Of a stretch of DNA of 7,960 bases, positions 1 to 7,960 are shown piece after piece. Below the pieces are notes generated by a model. That model was not told the DNA's origin. It did not search any database and was given only the letters and a program-made list of their open reading frames with translations. The position numbers and the translations under genes are program-made. Location of the stretch: contig JBJTRI010000041.1 in the NCBI GenBank assembly GCA_046076045.1, positions 1 through 7,960 of the forward strand, given 5' to 3'. Source of the stretch: JAIOPA01 sp046076045 (lineage in GTDB: Bacteria; Eisenbacteria; RBG-16-71-46). Each line of letters begins with the position of its first letter. The first letter of the stretch is position 1.

Positions 1-1592
1 AAGTAGAACGCCGACGAGGAACCGTCGAGCGTCGAGCTCCACATCGTCGGGGTCGTGAGCCTGAACGGCTTCGCGATGTGCACGTCGTATGTCCACGTGC
101 TGCCCCAAGTTCTCTTCCCCGAGGTCGGATAGCTGTTCCCCGCCACATACAGCCCCTGCAGTTCCTCGATCGTCGGCATGCGCCAGTCGGTGTAGCCGCC
201 CACACGACAAGCCTCGCAGTAAGCCTTCGCCTCGTTCCAGTTCACACGACTGCCGTTGTCGCGCACCGTCCACATGAGGTCGCCGCGGACGACCGCCTCG
301 CCATCGGCTGCCAGTTCGTAGTCGCCATCCCCCGTCACCGCGCCCTTCACCAGCTTGGCCACCACCGGGGTCACCTGTCGCTCGGCCACCGTCACCTCGC
401 CGCGCCAGGTGCCCGAGGAGCCCGCGCTCACCGATAGCTTGTGGCGGCCCACCATGAGCTTCACCGTGCCCGGCACCTCGCCGGCGGGCTTGCCGTCCAC
501 CGTGAGCTTGCCCACCACGTCGTTGCCCTTGGCGTCGGTGGCGGTCACGTCGATCGCACCTTCGCGCGGTGCGGGCGCCAGCTCCACGGTGCGGTCCGCC
601 CCGGTGGCCAGCACCACGCGCTCGCCCGTCTCCTGGTAGCGATCGTCGGCGATCCGCACCTCGTAGGCGCCCGGGTCCAGTTCGCGCCGCAGCACCGGCG
701 TGCGCCCCACCACCTCGCCATTGATCGTGACCGGCAGGCTATCGGGCGTGCTGCGCACCGTGAGCAGTGCGAACGTGGGCGACAGCTTCCACTCCAGCTT
801 GGTGCCGGTGGCCCCCACCGTCACCGCCTCGGTGCGTGGGGCGTAACGCTCGCGCTGCATCTGCACCTGCACCACCCCGGCCGGCACCAGCTTGCTGCAC
901 GGCGTGCTGGGGCACATCACCGTGCCGTCCACGAGCACCGTGGCCCCCGAAGGCTCCGAGGTGAACTGCACCATCGCCTTCTTGGACGGCGTGGGATCCC
1001 ACGTCTTGCCACCGCCCCCACCGATGCGACCTTCCTCGCCACCGCCCGCTCCACCACCGCTCGCCAGTCCCACCCCCGCATGCGTGCGGACCATGGCGAA
1101 CAGCGCACCGCTCGCGGTGGTGAGGCCGGACTCGAGGTCATCCACTTTGGCGCCCTTGGCGGGCTGGCTGTCCACCAGATCCGCGCTCTTCACGTCGTGC
1201 ACCTTGATCGTCAAGCGCAGGCCTTCACCGAACCGAACCACGTCGCCCGTCACAATGTAGTCGGCCTGCAGCATGCGGCCCACCTGCACCTCGCACTGCG
1301 CCTTCACACAGTCGGTCAGCGAGACGCCTTTGGGGAGCAGTTCCTGGATGCTCTCGCGCGTCATGATGAGGAACCGGCCGGGCGGTAGTGCGCGGCGCGC
1401 CTGCGCTCGCAGTTGATCCGTCAGGTAGACCGCCTCGTCCGGCGTCAATGCGCCAGGACGTATCTCCATGACCGCGAGTCGCAACTGGGATTCGGCGTGC
1501 GCAATCGCGACCGGCATAGCGCCCATGACGAGGCTGGCCACCAGTAGAACGCGGGCATGGAAGGCTCGTACCGGGAATGGGAACACGGGCAC
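1..1592 (-). CDS. Secreted multidomain protein (CsgG/TolB-like, three PEGA-like modules, DUF1566), 3' end off the window
   Basis: The frame stays open for 530 codons and runs off the left edge, so the C-terminus is missing. I chose the GTG start because GAGGTG lies 5 bases upstream and it gives a classic signal peptide: basic residues R9 and R14, hydrophobic core 15-30, AHA|ES cleavage after A33. Residues about 36-170 resemble CsgG/TolB-N-like outer-membrane-associated domains, with GRFLIMTRESIQELL at 72-86, a C95/C100 pair and DYIVTGDVVR at 111-120. A Gly-rich linker (178-195) follows. Residues 206-258 are a PEGA repeat (EPSGATVLVDG at 213-223). Residues 274-340 are a second, and 345-412 a weaker third. 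From 422 comes a DUF1566 domain (LMWT at 439-442, W452, GYTDWRMPTIEEL at 466-478), which should continue beyond the window. A periplasmic or surface location is expected. The function is unknown; sensing or binding of surface ligands would be a guess. No neighbour explains it. Confidence 0.88.
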   Translation of the reverse strand, partial: MPVFPFPVRAFHARVLLVASLVMGAMPVAIAHAESQLRLAVMEIRPGALTPDEAVYLTDQLRAQARRALPPGRFLIMTRESIQELLPKGVSLTDCVKAQCEVQVGRMLQADYIVTGDVVRFGEGLRLTIKVHDVKSADLVDSQPAKGAKVDDLESGLTTASGALFAMVRTHAGVGLASGGGAGGGEEGRIGGGGGKTWDPTPSKKAMVQFTSEPSGATVLVDGTVMCPSTPCSKLVPAGVVQVQMQRERYAPRTEAVTVGATGTKLEWKLSPTFALLTVRSTPDSLPVTINGEVVGRTPVLRRELDPGAYEVRIADDRYQETGERVVLATGADRTVELAPAPREGAIDVTATDAKGNDVVGKLTVDGKPAGEVPGTVKLMVGRHKLSVSAGSSGTWRGEVTVAERQVTPVVAKLVKGAVTGDGDYELAADGEAVVRGDLMWTVRDNGSRVNWNEAKAYCEACRVGGYTDWRMPTIEELQGLYVAGNSYPTSGKRTWGSTWTYDVHIAKPFRLTTPTMWSSTLDGSSSAFY

Positions 1593-1597
1593 GGCGG

Positions 1598-1603
1598 CAC
1601 CTC
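1598..1603 (-). promoter_or_regulatory. Ribosome binding site that fixes the GTG start
   Basis: GAGGTG on the minus strand lies 5 bases before the GTG of the PEGA/DUF1566 gene. It supports this GTG over the second in-frame GTG two codons later and over the downstream ATG at codon 23, which would remove most of the signal peptide. Confidence 0.6.
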
Positions 1604-1637
1604 GGGGGGATCGGAGGGGGACTTCACATTCCGGTTC

Positions 1638-1643
1638 ATACTA
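1638..1643 (-). promoter_or_regulatory. Possible -10 element for the PEGA/DUF1566 gene
   Basis: TAGTAT on the minus strand stands out in GC-rich sequence about 45 bases before the GTG start, and would give a leader of about 40 bases. The upstream hexamer TTCCGA at an 18-base spacing is only a 3/6 match to a sigma70 -35, so this is a weak call. Confidence 0.3.
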
Positions 1644-1739
1644 CCGCACCCTGCCATCCTCTCGGAACGCCGCCTATTCGCCCCGCCCCAGGCGAGGGCG
1701 TGGTGGTGCTGGAGGTGGTGCGGTAGCACGCAACGGTTC

Positions 1740-1766
1740 GGGGCGGGAGCTCGTCGGTCCCGCCCC
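1740..1766 (-). terminator. Strong hairpin after the acyl-CoA dehydrogenase gene
   Basis: A perfect 9-bp stem, GGGGCGGGA pairing with TCCCGCCCC, encloses a 9-base loop. It sits about 25 bases past the stop of the acyl-CoA dehydrogenase on the minus strand. There is no T-tract, so termination may depend on the hairpin alone or on Rho. It also separates this gene from the PEGA/DUF1566 gene downstream, which favours two transcription units. Confidence 0.5.
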
Positions 1767-1791
1767 GTCGTGTTGCACCGTGTCGGTGGCG

Positions 1792-3660
1792 TCAGCGCGC
1801 GGGCGGTACGCCCGGGGCCTCGACCACGCCCGCCTCGAGCCAGCCGTAGCGACCCTCGAGCACGCCCTTCGCCATCGCGGTGTCGAGCGCGTCGTCGTGG
1901 TCCACGATGCCGGCGAACAGGCGCTCCACGCGGCGGCGCGAGGCGCGGCAGAACGCGTCGGCGAGTTCGTACGGCGTGCGGCCGTCGGCCCCCCGCTTCA
2001 CGTCACGCTGCGCGCGCACGACCGTGGCGGTCATCGCGAACAGCTCGGCCCCGATGTCGACCGCACGGAACAGCAGGCCCTGCTTCTTCTCGAGCGCCGG
2101 ACCGTTCAGCACCATGAGGTGGAACATCTGGCGCGCGAGTCGGCGCGAGGTGCGCTCGATCCAGCGCAGGTGCCCGGCCAACGGACCGAACTCACCGTAC
2201 TGCGGCCAGTGCCCCCAGCCCAACCAGCGCGTCGGGTACCAGCCCGCGTAGAACAGGCCCGAACGCACCAGCCCCGAGAGACGCTTGGGCAGCGGCACGC
2301 CCGGCATGACCACGTCGCCCGCCACCTTCAGGTGCACGTCCAGCGCCTCGCGGGCGATGAACAGGCGCATCACCTGGTTCGAACCCTCGAAGATGCGGTT
2401 GATGCGCAGGTCGCGCATGGCGCGCTCGAGCGGGATGGGCGCCTCGCCGCGCGAGGCCAGACTCTCGGCGGTCTCGTAGCCGCGGCCGCCGCGGATCTGC
2501 ATGGCGTCGTCGCACAGCGTCCACGCCACGTCGGTGTTCCACAGCTTGCCGAGGGCGGCCTCCAGCCGGATGTCGCTCTTGCCCTTGTCCGCCAGCAGAC
2601 AGCCCAGATCGGCCACCGCCTCCATGGCGTACGTGTCGGCCGCCATCTTGGTGAGCATGTGCCCGATGGACTCGTGGCGGCCCACCGGCTTGCCCCACTG
2701 CGTGCGGTCGTTGGCCCACTGGCGGCAGATGCCCAGACACCACTTGCCCAGCGCCGACATGGTCGCCGGCAGTGTGAGGCGCCCGGTGTTGAGCGTGATG
2801 AGCGCGAGCTTGAGGCCCTTGCCCTCACCCCACAGCAGGTTCTCCTTGGGCACGTGCACGTCGGTGAACCGGATGACGCCGTTCTCGATCCCGCGCAGCC
2901 CCATGAACCCGAGCCGGTGCGGGATCTCCACACCCTTCCAGTTCGTCTCCACGATGAACGCCGAGATCGGGCCCGGCTTGCCGTCCTTGCCCGGCGTGCG
3001 CGCCATCACCACCATGAGCTCGGCCACGGTGCCGTTGGTGATCCACAGCTTCTCGCCGTTCAGCACCCAGCCGCTGCCGTCGGGCTTCGGCGTGGCGATG
3101 GTCGCCATGCGCGCGGGGTCGGAGCCGACCTCGTTCTCGGTCAGCGCGAACGCCGAGATCGCGCCCTTGGCCAGACGCGGCAGGTAGTGCTTCTTCTGCT
3201 CGGGCGTGCCGAACATCTTGACCGGCCCCGGCACGCCGATCGACTGGTGCGCCGACAGCAGCGCCACCATGGGACTGCTCACGGTCGAGACCAGCGACAT
3301 GGCGCGGCAGTACGTGTACTGCGACAGGCCCAGCCCGCCGTACTCGACCGGGATCTTGATCCCGAACGCGCCCATCTCGCGCAGGCCCTCGATCACCTCG
3401 GCGGGGATCCGCGCCTCGCGCTCGATGCGCTCGGCGTCCACCTTCGTGCGCATGAACTGCTCGAGCTGGGCGAGGAACGGCGCGGCGCGCTTCTGCTCGT
3501 CGGCGTCGGGCTCGGGCCACGGATGGATGAGCCCCAGGTCGAGCTTGCCCAGGAACAGCTCCCGCACGAACGACGGGGCCTCCCACGTGGTCTCGCGCGC
3601 ACCCTCGGCGACCGCCCGGGCCTCGTGCTCGGTGACGTGCGGCTTCTTGCTCTCGCTCAT
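1792..3660 (-). CDS. Acyl-CoA dehydrogenase, VLCAD/ACAD9-like (622 aa)
   Basis: This FAD enzyme should oxidise acyl-CoA to trans-2-enoyl-CoA, the first step of beta-oxidation, and pass electrons to ETF. The N-terminal helical domain (about 55-165) includes IPVEYGGLG (103-111). The middle beta domain carries the FAD/substrate signatures FALTENEVGSDP (171-182) and LWITNG (205-210). The C-terminal helical domain has QIRGGRGY (388-395) and the catalytic base E425 in RIFEGSNQVMR (422-432), the place of Glu376 in MCAD. The basic four-helix enzyme is about 380-400 residues. This one has an N-terminal lead of about 50 and a tail of about 170 after residue 450, as in VLCAD and ACAD9. The ATG is preceded 7 bases upstream by GAGAGGGG. 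The frame continues upstream to 3855, but that stretch is low-complexity and lacks family similarity. No ETF or other beta-oxidation gene is in view, and substrate chain length is inferred from family resemblance only. Confidence 0.96.
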   Translation of the reverse strand: MSESKKPHVTEHEARAVAEGARETTWEAPSFVRELFLGKLDLGLIHPWPEPDADEQKRAAPFLAQLEQFMRTKVDAERIEREARIPAEVIEGLREMGAFGIKIPVEYGGLGLSQYTYCRAMSLVSTVSSPMVALLSAHQSIGVPGPVKMFGTPEQKKHYLPRLAKGAISAFALTENEVGSDPARMATIATPKPDGSGWVLNGEKLWITNGTVAELMVVMARTPGKDGKPGPISAFIVETNWKGVEIPHRLGFMGLRGIENGVIRFTDVHVPKENLLWGEGKGLKLALITLNTGRLTLPATMSALGKWCLGICRQWANDRTQWGKPVGRHESIGHMLTKMAADTYAMEAVADLGCLLADKGKSDIRLEAALGKLWNTDVAWTLCDDAMQIRGGRGYETAESLASRGEAPIPLERAMRDLRINRIFEGSNQVMRLFIAREALDVHLKVAGDVVMPGVPLPKRLSGLVRSGLFYAGWYPTRWLGWGHWPQYGEFGPLAGHLRWIERTSRRLARQMFHLMVLNGPALEKKQGLLFRAVDIGAELFAMTATVVRAQRDVKRGADGRTPYELADAFCRASRRRVERLFAGIVDHDDALDTAMAKGVLEGRYGWLEAGVVEAPGVPPAR

Positions 3661-3667
3661 CGCCCAA

Positions 3668-3675
3668 CCCCTCTC
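3668..3675 (-). promoter_or_regulatory. Ribosome binding site of the acyl-CoA dehydrogenase
   Basis: GAGAGGGG on the minus strand ends 7 bases before the ATG and decides this start over the longer in-frame extension upstream. Confidence 0.65.
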
Positions 3676-3681
3676 TATATA
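3676..3681 (-). promoter_or_regulatory. AT-rich island, possible -10 of the acyl-CoA dehydrogenase
   Basis: TATATA is an isolated AT run directly upstream of the ribosome binding site. If it is a -10 hexamer, the leader would be under about 15 bases, which is very short. No convincing -35 lies 16-19 bases upstream. A second weak candidate, TATGTT near 3783-3788, has CTGGCG 18 bases upstream. Either or neither may be real. Confidence 0.25.
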
Positions 3682-3748
3682 GGAGGAGATCGGCCGGTGC
3701 CCGTGACGCGCGCCCCGGCGACCGGTCCGCTCGTGGATCCTTCCCGTG

Positions 3749-3773
3749 GGGGGCGCCGTCGTGGCGCGGCCCC
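3749..3773. other. GC-rich imperfect hairpin in the intergenic spacer
   Basis: GCGCC pairs with GGCGC around a GTCGT loop. The stem is extended by GGGG and CCCC across a two-base bulge. It lies between the cobalamin-binding protein gene and the acyl-CoA dehydrogenase gene. It could be structured RNA past the former or simply reflect base composition. Confidence 0.25.
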
Positions 3774-3841
3774 CGATGCGCGGAACATAAGTCCCGCCGC
3801 CCGGGGCCGCCAGCGCGCGCACCGTACAGGCACGCGGTCCG

Positions 3842-3861
3842 AAGGGCCCCGTCATGCCCTT
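3842..3861 (-). terminator. Hairpin downstream of the cobalamin-binding protein gene
   Basis: AAGGGC pairs with GCCCTT around an 8-base loop, about 37 bases past the stop of the upstream minus-strand gene. The 6-bp stem has no T-tract, so this is a weak terminator call. Confidence 0.3.
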
Positions 3862-3897
3862 GTCATCGGCCTGCGCGCCTCGGCCCTGCAGGGTGCG

Positions 3898-4824
3898 TCA
3901 GGGGGTGGCGAGTCGTGCCCAGCCCGTGCCCTCGTGGCCGAACCGGAACGCCCCCGGATGCAGCGCCTCGGCCAGGCACTCGAGCGCCTCGACCACGCGC
4001 GGCCCGGGGCGGTTGAAGTAGGCGTTGCCGTCGCCCACGAACACGCGGCCCTCGCGCACGGCGCGCAGGCCCGCCCAGCCGGGATGCGTCACGAGCGGCG
4101 CCAGTTCGGCGCGCGTGCGCGCGAGGTCGAACCCGCAGGGTGCCACCCACACCACGTCGGGGTCGGCGGCGGCCAGCGCCTCGAACGTCACCGTGCCCGT
4201 GTGCCGCCCGGCCTCGCCCATCACGTCGTCGGCCCCGGCCATGCGCACCAGCTCGGGCGTCCAGTGGCCCGCCACCATGAGCGGCTCGATCCACTCGATG
4301 CACGCCACGCGCGGACGCGGGCGCCCCGCGGCGCGCTCCTCGACCGCACGCATGCGCGACCTCAGGCGCGTCACCAGCTGCACCCCGCGCTCGGGCACGC
4401 CGAGCGCGTCGGCGATCGCGCGCATGTCGGCGAACAGGTCGGCGAGCGCGTCGGGGCGCATCGAGACGATGGTCGGGCGCGTGTGCAGTCCGGCGCGCAC
4501 CGCCTCCTCGACGTCGCGCAGGCTCACGGCGCAGACCTCGCACTGCACCTGCGTCACGAGCAGGTCGGGGGCCAGCGAGGCCAGCCGCTCGTGGTCCACG
4601 AGGTACACCGACAACGCCTGCTCCACCAGCGAGCGCACGCTGCCGTCGATCGCGCGCGAGGGCGCGCTCACGTCGAAGCGCGGACGCGTCACCGCGGGCA
4701 GCGCGCGCACGCCCTCGGGGAAGTCGCACTCGTGCGAGCGGCCCACCAGACGGTCGCCGCAGTCGAGCGCGCACACGATCTCGGTGCCCGAGGCGAGCAG
4801 CGTGACGACGCGACGAGGGGGCAT
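3898..4824 (-). CDS. Cobalamin-binding protein, BtuF-like periplasmic-binding-protein fold (308 aa)
   Basis: The protein belongs to the COG0614/Peripla_BP_2 family that binds cobalamin or iron chelates. Its sequence matches the subfamily usually annotated as cobalamin-binding protein: LASGTEIVCAL (10-20), SHECDFP (30-36), TQVQCEVCAVS (91-101), a central CIEWIEPLMVAGHW (175-188), VAPCGFDL (227-234) and GDGNAYFNRPGPR (264-276). The two lobes are about 1-110 and 170-308, joined by a long helix near 122-165, as in BtuF. The start is the ATG with GGAGAGG four bases upstream. The first residues (PPRRVVTLL) run straight into the first beta strand, so there is no signal peptide or lipobox, unlike classical BtuF. 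No permease, ATPase or corrinoid enzyme gene is adjacent, so a transport role is uncertain; the protein may be cytoplasmic. Paired cysteines (C95/C98) and the HEC motif are candidate ligand contacts (inference). It is transcribed divergently from hppA. Confidence 0.92.
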   Translation of the reverse strand: MPPRRVVTLLASGTEIVCALDCGDRLVGRSHECDFPEGVRALPAVTRPRFDVSAPSRAIDGSVRSLVEQALSVYLVDHERLASLAPDLLVTQVQCEVCAVSLRDVEEAVRAGLHTRPTIVSMRPDALADLFADMRAIADALGVPERGVQLVTRLRSRMRAVEERAAGRPRPRVACIEWIEPLMVAGHWTPELVRMAGADDVMGEAGRHTGTVTFEALAAADPDVVWVAPCGFDLARTRAELAPLVTHPGWAGLRAVREGRVFVGDGNAYFNRPGPRVVEALECLAEALHPGAFRFGHEGTGWARLATP

Positions 4825-4828
4825 GGGA

Positions 4829-4835
4829 CCTCTCC
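4829..4835 (-). promoter_or_regulatory. Ribosome binding site of the cobalamin-binding protein
   Basis: GGAGAGG on the minus strand lies 4 bases before the ATG. It rejects the in-frame 85-residue upstream extension, which is Arg/Pro/Gly-rich and lacks family similarity. Confidence 0.6.
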
Positions 4836-4900
4836 GGGGCGGGACGGGACGAACGCGAATCCGGGGGCGCGGTGCCCCACCGGTCCTACCCCGCACTCGC

Positions 4901-4921
4901 CGGTTCTCTCCGGCCGAACCG
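4901..4921. repeat. Short inverted repeat in the divergent promoter region
   Basis: CGGTTC and GAACCG flank a 9-base centre. The arrangement could be an operator half-site pair or a small hairpin between the two divergent genes. Short palindromes are common at this base composition, so it may be chance. Confidence 0.25.
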
Positions 4922-4966
4922 CCGCGCACGGGGGCCGAACGGACCAGCGCGGGTGGCCCTGCCCGC

Positions 4967-4997
4967 CTTGTCCCCCGCTCGGGGGCCGGGGTATCCT
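4967..4997 (+). promoter_or_regulatory. Possible sigma70-type promoter of hppA
   Basis: TTGTCC (4/6 match to TTGACA) and TATCCT (4/6 match to TATAAT) are separated by 19 bases, slightly longer than ideal. Transcription would start near 5004, leaving a leader of almost 150 bases before hppA. Confidence 0.35.
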
Positions 4998-5034
4998 GCC
5001 GCGCCCCTCCGAGACCGGCGTCACCGGGCTCGTG

Positions 5035-5055
5035 CGGGAGCGTGTCCCCCTCCCG
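5035..5055 (+). other. Hairpin in the putative hppA leader
   Basis: CGGGAG pairs with CTCCCG around a 9-base loop. An alternative pairing uses ACCGGG at 5023-5028 with the overlapping CCCGGT. Two mutually exclusive stems in a leader could matter for regulation, but GC-rich sequence produces such pairings readily. Confidence 0.25.
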
Positions 5056-5139
5056 GTCCGGCCCCACCGCGCACGACAACCCGCGGGCCGTACCGACGGG
5101 CCCCCCCGGCTGAACGCCGGCCGCCTCACAAAACCGATC

Positions 5140-5144
5140 AGGAG
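5140..5144 (+). promoter_or_regulatory. Ribosome binding site of hppA
   Basis: AGGAG lies 6 bases before the ATG and fixes the start at the signal-like N-terminus rather than at the long upstream extension. Confidence 0.75.
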
Positions 5145-5150
5145 CCGACG

Positions 5151-7553
<2,403 letters not shown>

Positions 7554-7578
7554 GTCGCGCGACCGCGAGTCGTACGGG

Positions 7579-7606
7579 GGCCCTCGGCGGACAACCGCCG
7601 GGGGCC
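7579..7606 (+). terminator. Strong hairpin after hppA, between convergent genes
   Basis: A 12-bp stem with one G-T pair, GGCCCTCGGCGG with CCGCCGGGGGCC, closes on an ACAA tetraloop about 25 bases past the hppA stop. A pyrimidine-rich stretch follows rather than a run of T. It lies between convergent genes and could act on both strands. Confidence 0.7.
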
Positions 7607-7646
7607 TCTCCCGTTGCCGGACTTCGGGTTGCGCGTGACGGTTCGA

Positions 7647-7663
7647 GCGGCTCCTCAAGCCGC
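7647..7663 (-). terminator. Small hairpin after the right-edge minus-strand gene
   Basis: GCGGCT and AGCCGC flank a 5-base loop, about 17 bases past the stop of the partial gene entering from the right. There is no T-tract. It may terminate that transcript together with the larger hairpin nearer hppA. Confidence 0.3.
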
Positions 7664-7679
7664 CCCCCGTCGCCCCCGC

Positions 7680-7960
7680 TCAGTTGCTGGGCAGCTGGAG
7701 CGGCGGAAGCGGCGGCCTGGCCGCTGCGCTCCTCCCTGCCCTGCCTCCGGCCGGGGAGCGGGCTTCGATGGCTGCCTGGCCGCCACCCGCCGAGCCGGAT
7801 CGCCCAGCAGCGGCCAGCCGCTCCGCTTCTCGCATGGCCGGCTGGCCATCGGGGCCTGAGCCCGGGGGCAGGCTGGTGATCAACTGCGCGAAGGGATCCC
7901 GCCTCCCCAGTGGCACCGAACCGAGCACCTGCTGGGGGGTGGGGAGGGGCTGGAAGCCGG
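7680..7960 (-). CDS. C-terminal part of an unrecognised protein (5' end off the window)
   Basis: A minus-strand frame enters from the right edge and ends in TGA, giving at least 93 residues, so the start is not visible. It opens with a Pro/Gln-rich stretch (FQPLPTPQQVLGSV), then VPLGRRDPFAQLITSLPPG. The rest is Ala/Gly/Arg/Pro-rich and probably disordered, ending PPLPPLQLPSN. The RRDPFA segment with its preceding Val-Leu pattern looks like real protein and reminds me of uncharacterised bacterial proteins, some cyanobacterial, but I cannot name a family. Arginine codons include four AGG and two CGA, unlike the CGC-rich neighbours, so the piece may be spurious, recently acquired or from another genome. 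Convergent with hppA. The internal GTG at 7928 is not a convincing start because coding character continues upstream. Confidence 0.45.
   Translation of the reverse strand, partial: GFQPLPTPQQVLGSVPLGRRDPFAQLITSLPPGSGPDGQPAMREAERLAAAGRSGSAGGGQAAIEARSPAGGRAGRSAAARPPLPPLQLPSN

Larger units (their letters stand above)
4825..5150. promoter_or_regulatory. Divergent intergenic region between the cobalamin-binding protein gene and hppA
   Basis: These 326 bases contain no credible gene. They hold the ribosome binding sites of both flanking genes, a short inverted repeat, one plausible hppA promoter and a GC-rich leader with several possible stems. I looked for cobalamin riboswitch hallmarks on the minus strand because of the gene it precedes, and found no B12-box-like core. 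The open frames crossing it are proline/arginine-rich shadows. Confidence 0.6.

Noticed and set aside
441..1388. 315-residue plus-strand open frame
   Set aside because: His/Arg/Ala-rich antisense shadow of the PEGA/DUF1566 gene, which has recognisable domains and a signal peptide on the minus strand.
1445..1729. 94-residue minus-strand frame starting at an ATG near the PEGA gene start
   Set aside because: It overlaps the 5' end of the PEGA/DUF1566 gene in another frame, has no family features, and the GTG-started frame gives a clear signal peptide and domains.
3681..3690. AGGAGGAG on the plus strand resembling a strong ribosome binding site
   Set aside because: The GTGs that follow lead only into the antisense shadow frame, so no gene is supported there.
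3661..3855. 65-residue N-terminal extension of the acyl-CoA dehydrogenase
   Set aside because: It is Arg/Gly/Pro-rich and unlike the family N-terminus. The ATG at 3660 has a good ribosome binding site.
4825..4900. Cobalamin riboswitch ahead of the cobalamin-binding protein gene
   Set aside because: No B12-box-like core could be found on the minus strand, and the space between likely promoter and start is small.
4825..5079. 85-residue N-terminal extension of the cobalamin-binding protein
   Set aside because: It is low-complexity Arg/Pro/Gly sequence with no signal peptide. The ATG at 4824 has GGAGAGG four bases upstream and starts exactly at the family's first strand.
4872..5150. 93-residue N-terminal extension of hppA
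   Set aside because: It is Pro/Arg-rich translation of intergenic sequence. The ATG at 5151 has AGGAG at good spacing.

Overview
The window comes from a GC-rich bacterium. Wobble positions are mostly G or C, and this bias opens very long false reading frames opposite the real genes. The gene content suggests a free-living, metabolically versatile Gram-negative organism of the Myxococcota, Gemmatimonadota or Acidobacteriota kind: a secreted PEGA-repeat protein, a VLCAD-type acyl-CoA dehydrogenase, a BtuF-like cobalamin-binding protein and a membrane pyrophosphatase. The phylum cannot be settled from the sequence alone.

Layout, left to right. (1) A minus-strand gene enters at the left edge and starts at a GTG. 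It encodes a secreted multidomain protein: signal peptide, CsgG/TolB-like N-terminal domain, Gly-rich linker, three PEGA-like beta modules and a DUF1566 (Lcl C-terminal-like) domain cut by the window edge. (2) After a short spacer with a strong hairpin there is a complete minus-strand acyl-CoA dehydrogenase of 622 residues, resembling the VLCAD/ACAD9 branch. (3) After a 237-base spacer there is a minus-strand, signal-less cobalamin-binding protein (periplasmic-binding-protein fold) of 308 residues. (4) A 326-base divergent intergenic region carries a possible promoter and leader for the next gene. (5) On the plus strand is a complete H+-translocating membrane pyrophosphatase (hppA, 800 residues) with an N-terminal signal-like segment, followed by a strong GC-rich hairpin. 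(6) Converging on it from the right edge is the C-terminal end of an unrecognised minus-strand protein whose codon use differs from the rest.

The genes do not form one obvious operon or a recognised defence, mobile or biosynthetic system. Spacers of about 200 to 330 bases, each with hairpins or promoter-like elements, suggest mostly single-gene transcription units. A loose metabolic link exists: fatty-acid activation releases pyrophosphate, hppA can turn that into a proton gradient, and the dehydrogenase carries out the first oxidation step. This is only inference from adjacency. I see no tRNA or rRNA, CRISPR array, insertion sequence or riboswitch. The most notable signals are the altered catalytic loop of the pyrophosphatase, the domain fusion at the left edge, and the compositionally distinct fragment at the right edge.
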